Source: Polaribacter sejongensis | GTDB taxonomy: Bacteria > Bacteroidota > Bacteroidia > Flavobacteriales > Flavobacteriaceae | DNA: 64,000 nt | Reading direction: 5' to 3' | Assembly (NCBI GenBank): GCA_949545755.1 | Contig: CATITK010000018.1 | Span: forward strand, 22,811-86,810 | Translations under genes and position numbers: made by a program | Shown: positions 16,235 to 25,635 of the stretch, piece by piece | How positions within the stretch are numbered: the first letter of the stretch is position 1 | Layout: the number at the start of each line of letters is the position of its first letter | The notes under the pieces: generated by a model | What the model was told of the DNA's origin: nothing | The model's database searches: none | What the model saw: the letters and a program-made list of their open reading frames with translations, nothing else

Positions 16235-18190
16235 ATGAACAAATCGTTATTTTTAGTATTCATCTCTCTAGTCACAAATACGTTGTTTTCACAATCAAGT
16301 TTTAATAACGGTGGAAATGGAAGAGGTTTTAATAATATAAAAAATGATACACTCAATAATTCGGGTGAGATAAAGGTAACTCTATCTGGGAAAACAAAAT
16401 ATACAGATTATAAGGTTTTCTCCCATGAAAGAGATACTACCTATATTGACACAACCTTAACCATAGAAAAAGAATATAAATTTAACTACCTAAGGACTGA
16501 CAATTTTGAGTTGCTAGCATTTCATAATCAAGGGCAAACTTTTAATAATTTAGGCTATAGCTTTAGCAATCTCAGTTTGTTTCCAGACATTGGTTTTACT
16601 GCAAAACAATTTAGTTATTTAGATATTGATGAAATAAAGTATTTTGAAGTACCAACGACCACGACAGAAATAACCTATAGGACTGGACTACAACAAGGGC
16701 AGGTTGTTGACGCTATTTTTACCTTGAATTTTTCAAGAAGATTAAATGTTTCACTTTCCTATAAAGGACTCCGTTCTCTAGGAGCGTATAGGAGATCTTT
16801 GGCAAGTCATGGAAACTTTAGAGGTACTTTTCAGTATAGAACAAAAGGAAATCAATATGAAATTCGTGGACATTTAACATCACAAGATTTCTTTAATGAA
16901 GAAAGTGGTGGACTACCACAAATTGAAATTGATAAGTTTCAGAGTGAAGACGAAAATTTTTCAACAAGAGGTAGGTTAGATGTAAATTTAACAACTGCTG
17001 AAAATACGTTTGAAGGAAAAAGAACTTATTTAGAGCATAGTTATAAATTATTGGCGAGTAAGGACACCATCAACAAAAGAGATTTTAGCAATTTAAAAGT
17101 TGGACATGTTTTTACGAATGAAACGAAATACTATTATTTTGCTCAAACAAGTTCTACACCTGATTTTTTTGGAATAGAAAATGCTACTGGGGCCATTGAA
17201 AATCAAGCAAAAAGTACGATTACAAATAACGAATTAAACCTAGAATTTAATTCCAAATATGTGCTTGGTCAGTTTAAAGCAAAAATAAATAGTTCCAATT
17301 ATTCATATGGTTACAATGCTGTTTTAAATAGTGCCAGTAATCTTCCTGAAATAAAATTTGAAGGGAGCGCAATTTCCATTGGAGCAGACTGGAATGCTAA
17401 AGTCAAGAATTTTCAATTAAATGCTACAGGTACCCTTACTCCAGGAGGTAGTAAGTTGTCTGGTAGTTTTTTAAAAGGGCAGGCGCTTTATAAAAAAGAC
17501 AGTCTTTTTGAAGTAAGAGGAAGTTTGCTAATTAGTTCTAAATCTCCAAATTTCAACACGCTCTTACACCAAAGTAAATATGATGACTATAATTGGAACA
17601 ATGATTTTAGGGACGTAAATACAAGAGACTTAGGTTTTTATTTTAGTTCTAAATGGATCAATGCTTCTCTTAATTATACGAACATAGACAACTACACTTA
17701 TTTTGATGAGAATAATTTGCCGCAACAATTTGCAAATCAAATTTCATATCTGAAAGTAAAAGTAAAAAGAGCGTTTACATTTTGGAAACTAGTTTTGGAT
17801 AATACTATCATGTATCAAAATGTGAGTAGTGGGAGTTCTGTTTTTAGAGTTCCAGAAATTGTAACAAGAAATACATTGTATTATAAAGACTATTGGTTTA
17901 AAGGAAAACCAATGTTGGTAAATATCGGTGCTACTTTTAATTATTTCACCAAATACAAACTGAATGCCTACAATCCTTTATTGGCGGAATTTACACTGCA
18001 AAACACTCAGGAAATAGGTTTTCCTTCCGTAGATGTTTTCTTTAATGCACAGGTCAGGAGAACGCGTTTGTATTTTAAAATTGACAATGTAACTTCTAGC
18101 TTTTCCAAAAAAAATTATTTTTCAGCGCCTAATTATCCTTACAGAGATTTTACAATACGATTTGGTTTAGTTTGGAATTGGTTTATTTAG
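16235..18190 (+). CDS. Putative porin (Bacteroidetes Porin_10-type outer-membrane barrel)
   Basis: A 651-residue secreted protein with a signal peptide (about 1-20, ending LFSQ). The rest is alternating beta-strand sequence rich in Tyr, Asn and aromatic strand ends, and it ends in FGLVWNWFI, a typical C-terminal barrel strand for the BAM machine. No plug or TonB box is visible. It matches the putative porin family of Bacteroidetes, whose cargo is not established. It precedes the PorP/SprF gene by 88 bases, but that gene has its own promoter. Confidence 0.8.
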   Translation: MNKSLFLVFISLVTNTLFSQSSFNNGGNGRGFNNIKNDTLNNSGEIKVTLSGKTKYTDYKVFSHERDTTYIDTTLTIEKEYKFNYLRTDNFELLAFHNQGQTFNNLGYSFSNLSLFPDIGFTAKQFSYLDIDEIKYFEVPTTTTEITYRTGLQQGQVVDAIFTLNFSRRLNVSLSYKGLRSLGAYRRSLASHGNFRGTFQYRTKGNQYEIRGHLTSQDFFNEESGGLPQIEIDKFQSEDENFSTRGRLDVNLTTAENTFEGKRTYLEHSYKLLASKDTINKRDFSNLKVGHVFTNETKYYYFAQTSSTPDFFGIENATGAIENQAKSTITNNELNLEFNSKYVLGQFKAKINSSNYSYGYNAVLNSASNLPEIKFEGSAISIGADWNAKVKNFQLNATGTLTPGGSKLSGSFLKGQALYKKDSLFEVRGSLLISSKSPNFNTLLHQSKYDDYNWNNDFRDVNTRDLGFYFSSKWINASLNYTNIDNYTYFDENNLPQQFANQISYLKVKVKRAFTFWKLVLDNTIMYQNVSSGSSVFRVPEIVTRNTLYYKDYWFKGKPMLVNIGATFNYFTKYKLNAYNPLLAEFTLQNTQEIGFPSVDVFFNAQVRRTRLYFKIDNVTSSFSKKNYFSAPNYPYRDFTIRFGLVWNWFI

Positions 18191-18226
18191 TTCGATTTTT
18201 TAGCATTAATTCGTGCGTTGAAAAAG

Positions 18227-18255
18227 TTGACTGTTAAAAAATAATATTATATTTG
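18227..18255 (+). promoter_or_regulatory. Complete Bacteroidetes-type promoter for the PorP/SprF gene
   Basis: TTG at 18227-18229, an 18-base spacer and TATATTTG at 18248-18255 match the -33/-7 consensus. The transcript would begin near 18261, which supports the TTG start codon at 18279 because no ATG lies between. Confidence 0.6.
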
Positions 18256-18278
18256 AATACCTAATAATAAACCTCTCT

Positions 18279-19268
18279 TTGATCAAGTTGAACTATATTC
18301 AGTGTTGTTTGCTTTGTGTGTCTTTTTTTTCTTTTAAAAATTACTCACAAGAAACATTGCCTATTTATCAAGATTATTTGTCTGATAATGTATATTTAAT
18401 TCACCCCTCAGCAGCTGGTATTGGTAATTCTAGTAAATTACGTATCACTGCAAGACAACAATGGGCTGGTGTAATAGATGCCCCTGCTTTACAAACAATA
18501 AGTTTTCATACAAAAATTGGAGAGTATTCTAAAGCGGGCTATGGTCTTGTTTTGTATAATGATAAAAATGGATTTCATTCTCAGAAAGGAGTTCAAGGAG
18601 CCTATTCATATCATTTGCCTTTAAGTAATGGTCAGGTTTTTAAACAACTTTCTTTTGGTTTAGCATTTTCTTTTGTTCAAAACCAATCTGATCAGAGATC
18701 TTTTTTTGAAAGTACAGGAAAAGTAAACCCAATTATTGAAAGTACGAGTTATTATAATGCAGATTTTAGTGTTGCATTTCACAGGGCTGGTTTTTCATCT
18801 TACTTCACAGTAAAAAATTTATTGCTCACCGCTAAAAACAACCTAAATATTCAAGAACCTTTAGATTTAAGAAATTATATTTTTTCTGCGGGTTACTTTT
18901 ATGGAAAGAGTAGGTATATCCAGATAGAACCGTCTATACTGATTCAATTAAGAGAGAGTTCAGGGCAGAGAATAGCAGATTTTAATATCAAAGCATATAA
19001 AACTTTTTCAAAAGCTCAACTATGGGCAGCCTTATCTTATAGAAGAAGTTTCGATTCGAATGCGATCGATAACTCGAAGTTTATTTCTCCAATTATTGGT
19101 GTTAATTACGGAAATTATATATTTTCTTACACTTATTCAAAGCAAATGAATGAAATTGTTTTAACCAATTCAGGTTTCCATCAAATATCTCTTGGGATTA
19201 ATTTATGGACTAGAAATCAAAGAGGAGCGGCGTGTCCTAACATTAATACTAAATTCGGAAGGTTCTAA
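18279..19268 (+). CDS. PorP/SprF family type IX secretion membrane protein
   Basis: A 329-residue outer-membrane barrel of the PorP/SprF family. The N-terminal signal peptide runs to NYSQE, then comes the family signature LPIYQDYLSDNVYLIHPSAAG and RQQWAGVIDAP. The start is a TTG codon; the promoter upstream leaves only about 18 bases of leader and no ATG alternative. PorP/SprF proteins hold type B secreted adhesins or PorE-type partners at the surface. No type B adhesin gene or T9SS core gene is beside it, so it is an orphan member. It converges with murI, which overlaps its last 4 bases. Confidence 0.85.
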   Translation: MIKLNYIQCCLLCVSFFSFKNYSQETLPIYQDYLSDNVYLIHPSAAGIGNSSKLRITARQQWAGVIDAPALQTISFHTKIGEYSKAGYGLVLYNDKNGFHSQKGVQGAYSYHLPLSNGQVFKQLSFGLAFSFVQNQSDQRSFFESTGKVNPIIESTSYYNADFSVAFHRAGFSSYFTVKNLLLTAKNNLNIQEPLDLRNYIFSAGYFYGKSRYIQIEPSILIQLRESSGQRIADFNIKAYKTFSKAQLWAALSYRRSFDSNAIDNSKFISPIIGVNYGNYIFSYTYSKQMNEIVLTNSGFHQISLGINLWTRNQRGAACPNINTKFGRF

Positions 19269-20062
19269 AAATCTTTTTCTAAAACCGTTATTTTTGTGTC
19301 TTTATTAGAAATTAACATTTCTAAGACAGTTTTGTCTTTATTGGTGTAAAATTGATGTGAACTATTGTTGTTAACTGCATGAATTAAATCATGTTTTTCC
19401 AAAATAGTTTTAGTTTGTTTCGCAACAGCTTCACCAGAATCTATAATCTGAATTTTATTTCCTACAAGTTTTCTTATTTGTGGAATTAAATACGGATAAT
19501 GAGTACAACCTAAAACTAAACAGTCTACATTTTCTTTTGTTAAAGGAGTTATATAAGAAGAGAGTAATGTTGTCATTTCTTCAGAATATAATTTTCCCTC
19601 CTCAATAAGTTCAACCAAGCCTTTCCCAATGATTTCTTTACGTATTATTTCTTGATTGATTGTATTTGATGTTTTCTCAAACAAGTCGCTATTTAAGGTT
19701 CCCTTTGTGGCCAGAATACCTATGGTATTGGTTTGAGTTTTTAAAGCTGCGGGTTTAATTGCAGGTTCGATTCCTATAAATGGGACATCATATTTCTCTC
19801 TTAAAATTTTAATAGCATTTGTTGTTGCAGTATTGCAAGCAACAACAATAGTTTTGCAATTCTGAGCTAATAAAAACTCGGTATTTTTAATAGCTAAATC
19901 TATGATATTTTGCTTGCTTTTTTCGCCATAGGGGGCATTCTTACTATCTGATAAGTAAATTGTGTTTTCTAAAGGTAAAAGACTGTTTATTGCGCTCCAT
20001 ATAGAAGTTCCTCCAATACCAGAATCGAAAATACCAATCGGAAATTTATTGAGTTGTTCCAT
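19265..20062 (-). CDS. murI: Glutamate racemase
   Basis: A 265-residue enzyme making D-glutamate for peptidoglycan. The two catalytic cysteines are visible, C76 in VVACNTATT and C186 in LGCTHYPYL. D13 and S14 in IFDSGIGG and the APYGEKS loop complete the active site. The gene lies after the ompH genes but is separated from them by a terminator, so it should have its own promoter within the short 68-base gap. Confidence 0.96.
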   Translation of the reverse strand: MEQLNKFPIGIFDSGIGGTSIWSAINSLLPLENTIYLSDSKNAPYGEKSKQNIIDLAIKNTEFLLAQNCKTIVVACNTATTNAIKILREKYDVPFIGIEPAIKPAALKTQTNTIGILATKGTLNSDLFEKTSNTINQEIIRKEIIGKGLVELIEEGKLYSEEMTTLLSSYITPLTKENVDCLVLGCTHYPYLIPQIRKLVGNKIQIIDSGEAVAKQTKTILEKHDLIHAVNNNSSHQFYTNKDKTVLEMLISNKDTKITVLEKDF

Positions 20063-20080
20063 CTCCTGTAAAAATAAAAA

Positions 20081-20106
20081 AAACCTACTGAATTTCAGTA
20101 GGTTTT
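20081..20106 (-). terminator. Intrinsic terminator after the bamA-ompH operon
   Basis: On the minus strand the stem ACCTACTGA/TCAGTAGGT is followed by eight T. It ends the outer-membrane biogenesis operon between the second ompH gene and murI. Confidence 0.85.
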
Positions 20107-20129
20107 AGTTTATAATGTTAGGAGTCTTA

Positions 20130-20636
20130 TTAAAATCCTAATTTAGTTTTAACAGCACCAAATAAGTCTTCCCCTTTTTGAACTAATAAACCTTTTCCTA
20201 CAGAAGCATCTAATACGTATAAAACGCTTTTTGAAGCAGCTACCTCTTCAATAGCTTTTTGTGCCTTTTCAATAATTGGTTGTAAACCATCATTTTGTCT
20301 TTTTTGCATGTCTTGGTATGCAAATTTTCTTGCTTGCTCTATTTTAGCAGCTTCTTGCTGAAGTTCTTGAACTCTTTTATCATTCGTTTCATTTGTCTGA
20401 GTTTTTGACTCAGCCACGTATTTTTGTCTTGTAGCTTCAATGGTCTTTTCCATTCCTGAAATTTCGTCTTGGTAAGTTTTACCTAGCTTTTCCATTTCTA
20501 ATTTTAATGTTTGAGTTTCAGGCATTTCTGCTATTAACTTTTCAAAGTTTACATGACCTACTTTTTGAGCATTTGTCATACTAACGAATCCTAAAGTAAA
20601 TACAGCGATTAATAGTAAGTTTTTAAAATTTTTCAT
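20130..20636 (-). CDS. ompH: OmpH/Skp family periplasmic chaperone
   Basis: A 168-residue protein from the internal ATG giving MKNFKNLLLIAVFTLGFVS; an ATG four codons earlier is also possible. Signal peptide to TNAQ, then KVGHVNFEKLIAEMPE, the short beta strand of Skp, and a long charged coiled-coil (about residues 45-120) forming the tentacles. Skp-type chaperones carry unfolded outer-membrane proteins across the periplasm to BAM. It follows a second, longer ompH gene and bamA, the standard order in Bacteroidetes. Confidence 0.9.
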   Translation of the reverse strand: MKNFKNLLLIAVFTLGFVSMTNAQKVGHVNFEKLIAEMPETQTLKLEMEKLGKTYQDEISGMEKTIEATRQKYVAESKTQTNETNDKRVQELQQEAAKIEQARKFAYQDMQKRQNDGLQPIIEKAQKAIEEVAASKSVLYVLDASVGKGLLVQKGEDLFGAVKTKLGF

Positions 20637-20648
20637 TCTTGTTTTCAT

Positions 20649-21461
20649 TTAATTGTTATTATTCTTGTCTTTTATTTGTTGTTCTTTTTTCTTGCTCAGT
20701 GCTTCTTTTTTATCTCGTAGGAGTTTTCTTTTTTCTTCTCGTTGTTTTAATAGTGTTTCTCTTTTTTCTGCTATTAATTTCTTTTTTGCTTCAAGAGCTG
20801 CAATTTTTTTTGCTTTTGAATCTGCTATTTTCGCGGCTTTCGCATCTTCTCTCTTTGTAATAATTTCTTGTTGCTCACTTGTTAATTCTTTTTTAGGAGC
20901 AACTCTTTTCTTATTTCTTTTTTTATTTTTTTCATCAACTAATCGGGTGCGATCTATTGTTGATAATATAAGATCGCTAATATCGTATTTTTTATTTGAA
21001 TATAGCATCACCAAATCACTAGACTTGTCAAAAACAAAATCATATTTTTTTCTTTTAGAAATACTTTGAATTGCATTGTAAATCTGATCCTGAATTGGTT
21101 TAACCAATTCCTTTCTTATTGCAAACATATCACCTTTTGGTCCAAAATATAAGGATTCAAGTCTTCTTAATTCTATTTGTTTTATGCTTATTTCTTCTTC
21201 TTTTTCTTCTATCAAGTCTTTTATTAGGATCGCTTTTTCGTTTGCTAAATCTGTTTTTAACACTTCAATATGTCTTGCTTGATCATCTAATTTCTTTCTC
21301 CATTTTACAATTTTCGCATTAAGAGTATTCTGTGCTTCAAGATATTCAGGAACATTTTCTAAAATGTATTCCATATCAATATAAGCAATTGTTTGATTTC
21401 TTTGCGACCAAGTAAAACTTACACCTAATGTAAGAACGATTAGTAAAAATATTTTTTTCAT
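20649..21461 (-). CDS. OmpH/Skp family protein with long basic C-terminal coil
   Basis: A 270-residue protein when started at the ATG for MKKIFLLIVLTLGVSF, which gives a clean signal peptide ending WSQ; 16 upstream codons are in frame but spoil the signal. The first 170 residues are Skp-like (TIAYIDMEYILENVPEY, then heptad coil). The remaining part is an extreme Lys/Glu/Ala coiled coil with alternating charged blocks and an Asn-rich end. It lies between bamA and the shorter ompH and shares their job of outer-membrane protein delivery. The long tail might reach the wall or the BAM complex, which is inference. Confidence 0.88.
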   Translation of the reverse strand: MKKIFLLIVLTLGVSFTWSQRNQTIAYIDMEYILENVPEYLEAQNTLNAKIVKWRKKLDDQARHIEVLKTDLANEKAILIKDLIEEKEEEISIKQIELRRLESLYFGPKGDMFAIRKELVKPIQDQIYNAIQSISKRKKYDFVFDKSSDLVMLYSNKKYDISDLILSTIDRTRLVDEKNKKRNKKRVAPKKELTSEQQEIITKREDAKAAKIADSKAKKIAALEAKKKLIAEKRETLLKQREEKRKLLRDKKEALSKKKEQQIKDKNNNN

Positions 21462-21524
21462 TTCAATAGAGTATTTAGAAAAATCGTGCCAAAAAAATCT
21501 ACGCATCACAAATGTACAGTTTTC

Positions 21525-24083
21525 TTAGAATTGTCTTCCAATAATAAAATGTGTTTGCCAACCAGATTTTTCAATTCCTCCTGGTAAAGGATCAAAGCCA
21601 TGAGCAAAATCGATTCCCAACAGACCAAAAGCTGGCATAAATATTCTTACACCTAATCCAGCTGAACGTTTTAAAGTAAACGGATTATATTCCTCAAAAT
21701 TATCATAGGAATTACCTGCTTCTAAAAATCCAAGTGTATAAATGGATGCAGAGGGCGCGTCTGTGATAGAAAAACGTAATTCTAACTGAAATTTATTATA
21801 AATAGAACCTCCACTAATAGAAGATAATCTGTTGTTTTCATACCCTCTCAAACCAACAGTTTCTCTACCATCTAATTGGAATTGTGCGATTCCATCACCT
21901 CCAACAAAATACCTTTCAAAAGGAGATAATCCTACTTCAGCGTTATAGTAACCTAGATACCCCACTTCAGCATTGGTCATCAAGACTAATTTATCCGTAA
22001 AAGAAGTGTACCATTTTCCTTTAAAATTAAATTTATAATATTCTAACCATTTATATTTTTCTGCAAAAAAGTCATTTTCTTCACTACTTGGTAAGTCACT
22101 TGGTTCCGTATAGTCTTTTCCATTTACAAGCGAATAGGGGAAAGTAGCTTTAATACCTATTGAAAATTCAGAACCATAAGTTGGAAAAATTAAACTTGGC
22201 CCAGCAGAACTTCTAGAAATAGAGGCATTATAAGACAGGTTGTTAAGAGTTCCTCTGCTTAAGATAGCATCTCCTACTCTAAAACCATAATCTTTTAATT
22301 TAAAACTTTGATATGCAATAGTTTGAGTTAATTGAAAATAATCATCGGGCCATTTCAAACGTTGACCAAGACCAACAGAAGCTCCAATAATCCCTAAACT
22401 TCTACTTTTATCTACATCAAAATTTGTTGTTTGATTTAACTGGTATTGGGTAGAAGAATAGATAGAGATAGATAATGATTTTGGCTTTTTGCCTCCCAAC
22501 CATGGCTCCGTAAACGAAAAGCTGTAGGTGCTATACGTTCTACTGGTTTGTAACCTTAGTGCTAATTTCTGTCCATCTCCAGCTGGTAGAGGCTTGTATG
22601 CTTCTTTATTGAAGATGTTATTGATAGAAAAGTTGTTAAAAGACAGGCCTAAAGTTCCTATAAATGAACCACCACCATAACCACCTTGCAATTCTATTTG
22701 ACTTCCTCCTTTTTCTATGACAGTAAAATCGATGTCTGCCGTTTTATTTTGATAATCTGGAACAACATCTGGAGTAACGTTTGTATCAAAGAAACCTAAT
22801 TGCCCAATTTCTCTAATAGATCTAATAATGGCACTTCTACTAAATAAGTCTCCTGGTTTTACACGCAATTCTCTATATAAAACATGATCATTCGTTTTAT
22901 CATTTCCAGAAACAGTGACTTTTCTAATGCGCGCTTTTTCATCTTCACGAATCCTAATCTCTACAGTAATAGAATCGTTTTTTACTCTTGTTTCAATTGC
23001 ATCAACCGAAGAAAATAAAAATCCGTTATCTTGGTAAAGTGTAGATATATCCTGAGAAGTAGGACTTCCGTCCCCTTTGACTCTTTCTTTTAAAACAGCA
23101 CCATTGTAAACATCTCCTTTTTCAATTTTTAAATATTTTTGAAGTTGTTCATCCGTATATTCTTTATTTCCAACAAATAATATTTCAGCAAATTTGTATT
23201 GTCTTCCTTCTTCTATATCTAAATTAATATTGATAGTATTATCATCATTCCAAGTAATTTTATCACTAAGAATTCGTGCGTCTCTGTATCCAAGCCTGCT
23301 ATATTTATCTAAAATACTCTCTAAATCTTCTTGATATTCTTCTTCAATGTATTTTGATCCTTTCCAAAAACGTCCTAAGAACTTTTCCTTAGTGTTTTTC
23401 ATTGCTTTTCTAAGTTTCTTCCCAGAAAGAGCTTTACTCCCTTTAAAAATGATGTCTTTAACTTTAACTTTATGACCTTTATCTATAAAGATAGCCATAT
23501 TAACCGTATTAATGTCGGATGTATCTTTTCGAATATCTAAATTAACTTTTGTTTTAAGGAAACCTTTATCTGTATATTTTTTTGTAAAATAGTTTTTAGA
23601 CGTGACAATAAGGTTGTCTGTAACCATTGCACCTTGCTTTAATTCTGCATCTTTTATAAGCTCTTTTGCTTTTCCTTTTTTTACTCCTTTAATTTTTACG
23701 AAATTTAATTGAGGCAATTCATCTACCTCAAATTCAAGATACACGGTTTCTCCGTCTAATTTTAAAAAGTAAACATCGACATTGCTAAATTGCTTACTTT
23801 CATATAGTTTTTTTATAGCACTTGTTAGTTTATCTCCTGGGAGTTTTATTGCTTGCCCGTTTTTTAACCCAGAAAAAATGCGAACAGTTTCTTCGCTAAA
23901 CTTTTTTAAACCAGTAACACTTATGCCTCCTAAAAGGTATTCTTTCCCTTTTTCAAAGGCAGTGTTTTTGATGGCAGTAGTATCCTTTTTAACTATTGAT
24001 AAACTGTCTTTTTTTATTTGTGCATTTGCACTAAAACTAAAAAATAATGCTGTTAACATTATTGTTGCAGAAAATAATTTCAT
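21525..24083 (-). CDS. bamA: Outer-membrane protein assembly factor BamA
   Basis: An 852-residue Omp85 protein. The start is the ATG of MKLFSATIMLTALFF; an upstream TTG would overlap uppS and hide the signal peptide (ending SANAQ). Several POTRA domains fill roughly residues 40-450 (for example GGISVTGLKKFSEETV and RKVTVSGNDKTNDHVLYREL). The barrel follows, with the conserved lid-loop motif near VGLRGYENNRLS and the last strand GWQTHFIIGRQF. It inserts beta-barrel proteins in the outer membrane. It sits 7 bases after uppS in an operon with two ompH genes. Confidence 0.95.
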   Translation of the reverse strand: MKLFSATIMLTALFFSFSANAQIKKDSLSIVKKDTTAIKNTAFEKGKEYLLGGISVTGLKKFSEETVRIFSGLKNGQAIKLPGDKLTSAIKKLYESKQFSNVDVYFLKLDGETVYLEFEVDELPQLNFVKIKGVKKGKAKELIKDAELKQGAMVTDNLIVTSKNYFTKKYTDKGFLKTKVNLDIRKDTSDINTVNMAIFIDKGHKVKVKDIIFKGSKALSGKKLRKAMKNTKEKFLGRFWKGSKYIEEEYQEDLESILDKYSRLGYRDARILSDKITWNDDNTININLDIEEGRQYKFAEILFVGNKEYTDEQLQKYLKIEKGDVYNGAVLKERVKGDGSPTSQDISTLYQDNGFLFSSVDAIETRVKNDSITVEIRIREDEKARIRKVTVSGNDKTNDHVLYRELRVKPGDLFSRSAIIRSIREIGQLGFFDTNVTPDVVPDYQNKTADIDFTVIEKGGSQIELQGGYGGGSFIGTLGLSFNNFSINNIFNKEAYKPLPAGDGQKLALRLQTSRTYSTYSFSFTEPWLGGKKPKSLSISIYSSTQYQLNQTTNFDVDKSRSLGIIGASVGLGQRLKWPDDYFQLTQTIAYQSFKLKDYGFRVGDAILSRGTLNNLSYNASISRSSAGPSLIFPTYGSEFSIGIKATFPYSLVNGKDYTEPSDLPSSEENDFFAEKYKWLEYYKFNFKGKWYTSFTDKLVLMTNAEVGYLGYYNAEVGLSPFERYFVGGDGIAQFQLDGRETVGLRGYENNRLSSISGGSIYNKFQLELRFSITDAPSASIYTLGFLEAGNSYDNFEEYNPFTLKRSAGLGVRIFMPAFGLLGIDFAHGFDPLPGGIEKSGWQTHFIIGRQF

Positions 24084-24090
24084 AAAAAAA

Positions 24091-24834
24091 TTACTTTGTA
24101 ATTTGTTCGCTTGTCTTTCCAAATCTTCGTTCTCTATTCTGGTAGTCTATAATTGCATCATAAAAATGCGTTTCTCTAAAATCTGGCCAAAGTACATTTG
24201 TGAAATATAATTCAGCATACGCCATCTGCCATAATAAGAAATTACTAAGGCGTTTTTCTCCACTAGTTCTTATCATTAAGTCAACGTCGGGCAAATTAAA
24301 CGTATATAAATGGTTATTTATAGTATTTTCATTAATTTCTTCTAATTTTAGCTCTTTATTAACAACTTTTTTAGATATGTTTTTAATAGCGTTAACAATT
24401 TCTTCTCTTGAGCCATAACTTAACGCTAAAGTTAAAACAATATTTGTATTATTTTTTGTTTCCAAAATAACGTCTGTTAAAATATTTTGCGCTTTTTTAG
24501 GAAGGCTATCAATTAAACCAATAGCATTTATTCGTATACCATTTTTCATGAATTCTGGTAATTCTTTTTTTAAAGAATTAATAAGCAAACTCATTAAAGC
24601 ATCTACTTCAAGTTTTGGTCGATTCCAGTTTTCTGTAGAAAAGGCATATAAGGTAATTGCTGCTATCTTTATTTCTGCAGCTGCTCGCACAGTTTCTCTT
24701 ACCGCGGTTAATGCATTTCTATGTCCAAAAATCCTATTCATACCTTTACCTTTTGCCCAACGTCCATTACCATCCATAATAATGGCAACGTGTTTTGGAG
24801 TTTTATGTAAATTAATTTGTAGTTTTTTTTCCAT
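24091..24834 (-). CDS. uppS: Isoprenyl transferase (undecaprenyl diphosphate synthase)
   Basis: A 247-residue cis-prenyltransferase producing the C55 lipid carrier for wall and polysaccharide synthesis. The start shows HVAIIMDGNGRWAKGKG with the Mg-binding D21, then FGHRNAL, LYAFSTENWNRP, LTLALSYGSREEIV and the C-terminal DLMIRTSGEKRLSNFLLWQ (about 194-212) with conserved arginines. Length is ordinary. It is three bases from the DUF6089 gene and just before bamA. Confidence 0.96.
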   Translation of the reverse strand: MEKKLQINLHKTPKHVAIIMDGNGRWAKGKGMNRIFGHRNALTAVRETVRAAAEIKIAAITLYAFSTENWNRPKLEVDALMSLLINSLKKELPEFMKNGIRINAIGLIDSLPKKAQNILTDVILETKNNTNIVLTLALSYGSREEIVNAIKNISKKVVNKELKLEEINENTINNHLYTFNLPDVDLMIRTSGEKRLSNFLLWQMAYAELYFTNVLWPDFRETHFYDAIIDYQNRERRFGKTSEQITK

Positions 24835-24837
24835 TTT

Positions 24838-25524
24838 TTATATTCCTCTTGAATAACACGCGGGTCTTCCAAAAGTGTAAATTAGAGAAAAACCGGTAAA
24901 CATATACCAGTCATTTCCTGTTCCTTCTATTGTTATACTTGGTGTTTTACGTGTGGTAAAATCTAAATCATCTTCTAAAGTATATCTAAATTTTGCTTCA
25001 ATTGCAAACGCTAAAGTACCATATAATTTAGACTTATATCCAATACCAAAAGGAATAGCGTAAGAAGTTTTATTTCCGTAGACAATTTCGTCTGTAGTTT
25101 TATGAGATTTTACGTTTGTGTAGTTAAAACCAACCAATTCTAATAAGAGATAGGGTGTCCATGTATTATCAAATGAAGATAAATCATATTCTAGAAAATT
25201 ATATTCTAAACCGATAGCTAATTCATTGATGATATTTGAAAAACGAAGTGCGCCATTTTTTCGTTCTTTCCGATAGGCAGTTTTTGCGTCTAAATCATTT
25301 CCTGAAATAGGTAAGAAGCTATAGGTCGCTCTCAATGCAATTCTAGGATTTTGATTGTATTTATAAAACACCGCTCCCGCTGCTTTATTTGGATGAATAT
25401 AGCTGCTTCTACCCACATCACCAACATAGTTTGTACCTCCCAGAGAGAAACCTACTTCATGAACTTGTCCCAAGAATATTGAGCTACAACTTACAAACAC
25501 CAAAAAGAGAATACGTTTCTTCAT
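24838..25524 (-). CDS. DUF6089 family outer-membrane barrel
   Basis: A 228-residue protein from the ATG of MKKRILFLVFVSCSSIF, giving a signal peptide ending LGQ. The mature start HEVGFSLGGTNYVGDVG is the family's signature, and the rest is a small predicted beta barrel of about eight strands (GLEYNFLEYDLS, AIEAKFRYTLEDD, GFSLIYTFGRP). The family is always encoded between nadK and uppS-bamA in Flavobacteria, which suggests a role in the envelope. Function is not established. Confidence 0.85.
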   Translation of the reverse strand: MKKRILFLVFVSCSSIFLGQVHEVGFSLGGTNYVGDVGRSSYIHPNKAAGAVFYKYNQNPRIALRATYSFLPISGNDLDAKTAYRKERKNGALRFSNIINELAIGLEYNFLEYDLSSFDNTWTPYLLLELVGFNYTNVKSHKTTDEIVYGNKTSYAIPFGIGYKSKLYGTLAFAIEAKFRYTLEDDLDFTTRKTPSITIEGTGNDWYMFTGFSLIYTFGRPACYSRGI

Positions 25525-25635
25525 TTTTAAAATAGGAAGCAAATATAGAAATTTCAAATTGCTTTGTAAAGTTAATATTCCGTCTTTTTGAATAACAACT
25601 TTTAGTATGAAATATTGTGGGAAACACTTTAAAAT

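Noticed and set aside
20639..21322. Several plus-strand frames rich in Leu, Phe and Ser that look like membrane proteins
   Set aside because: They are antisense to the Lys/Glu-rich coiled coils of the two OmpH genes, which produces Phe/Leu/Ser-rich shadows.
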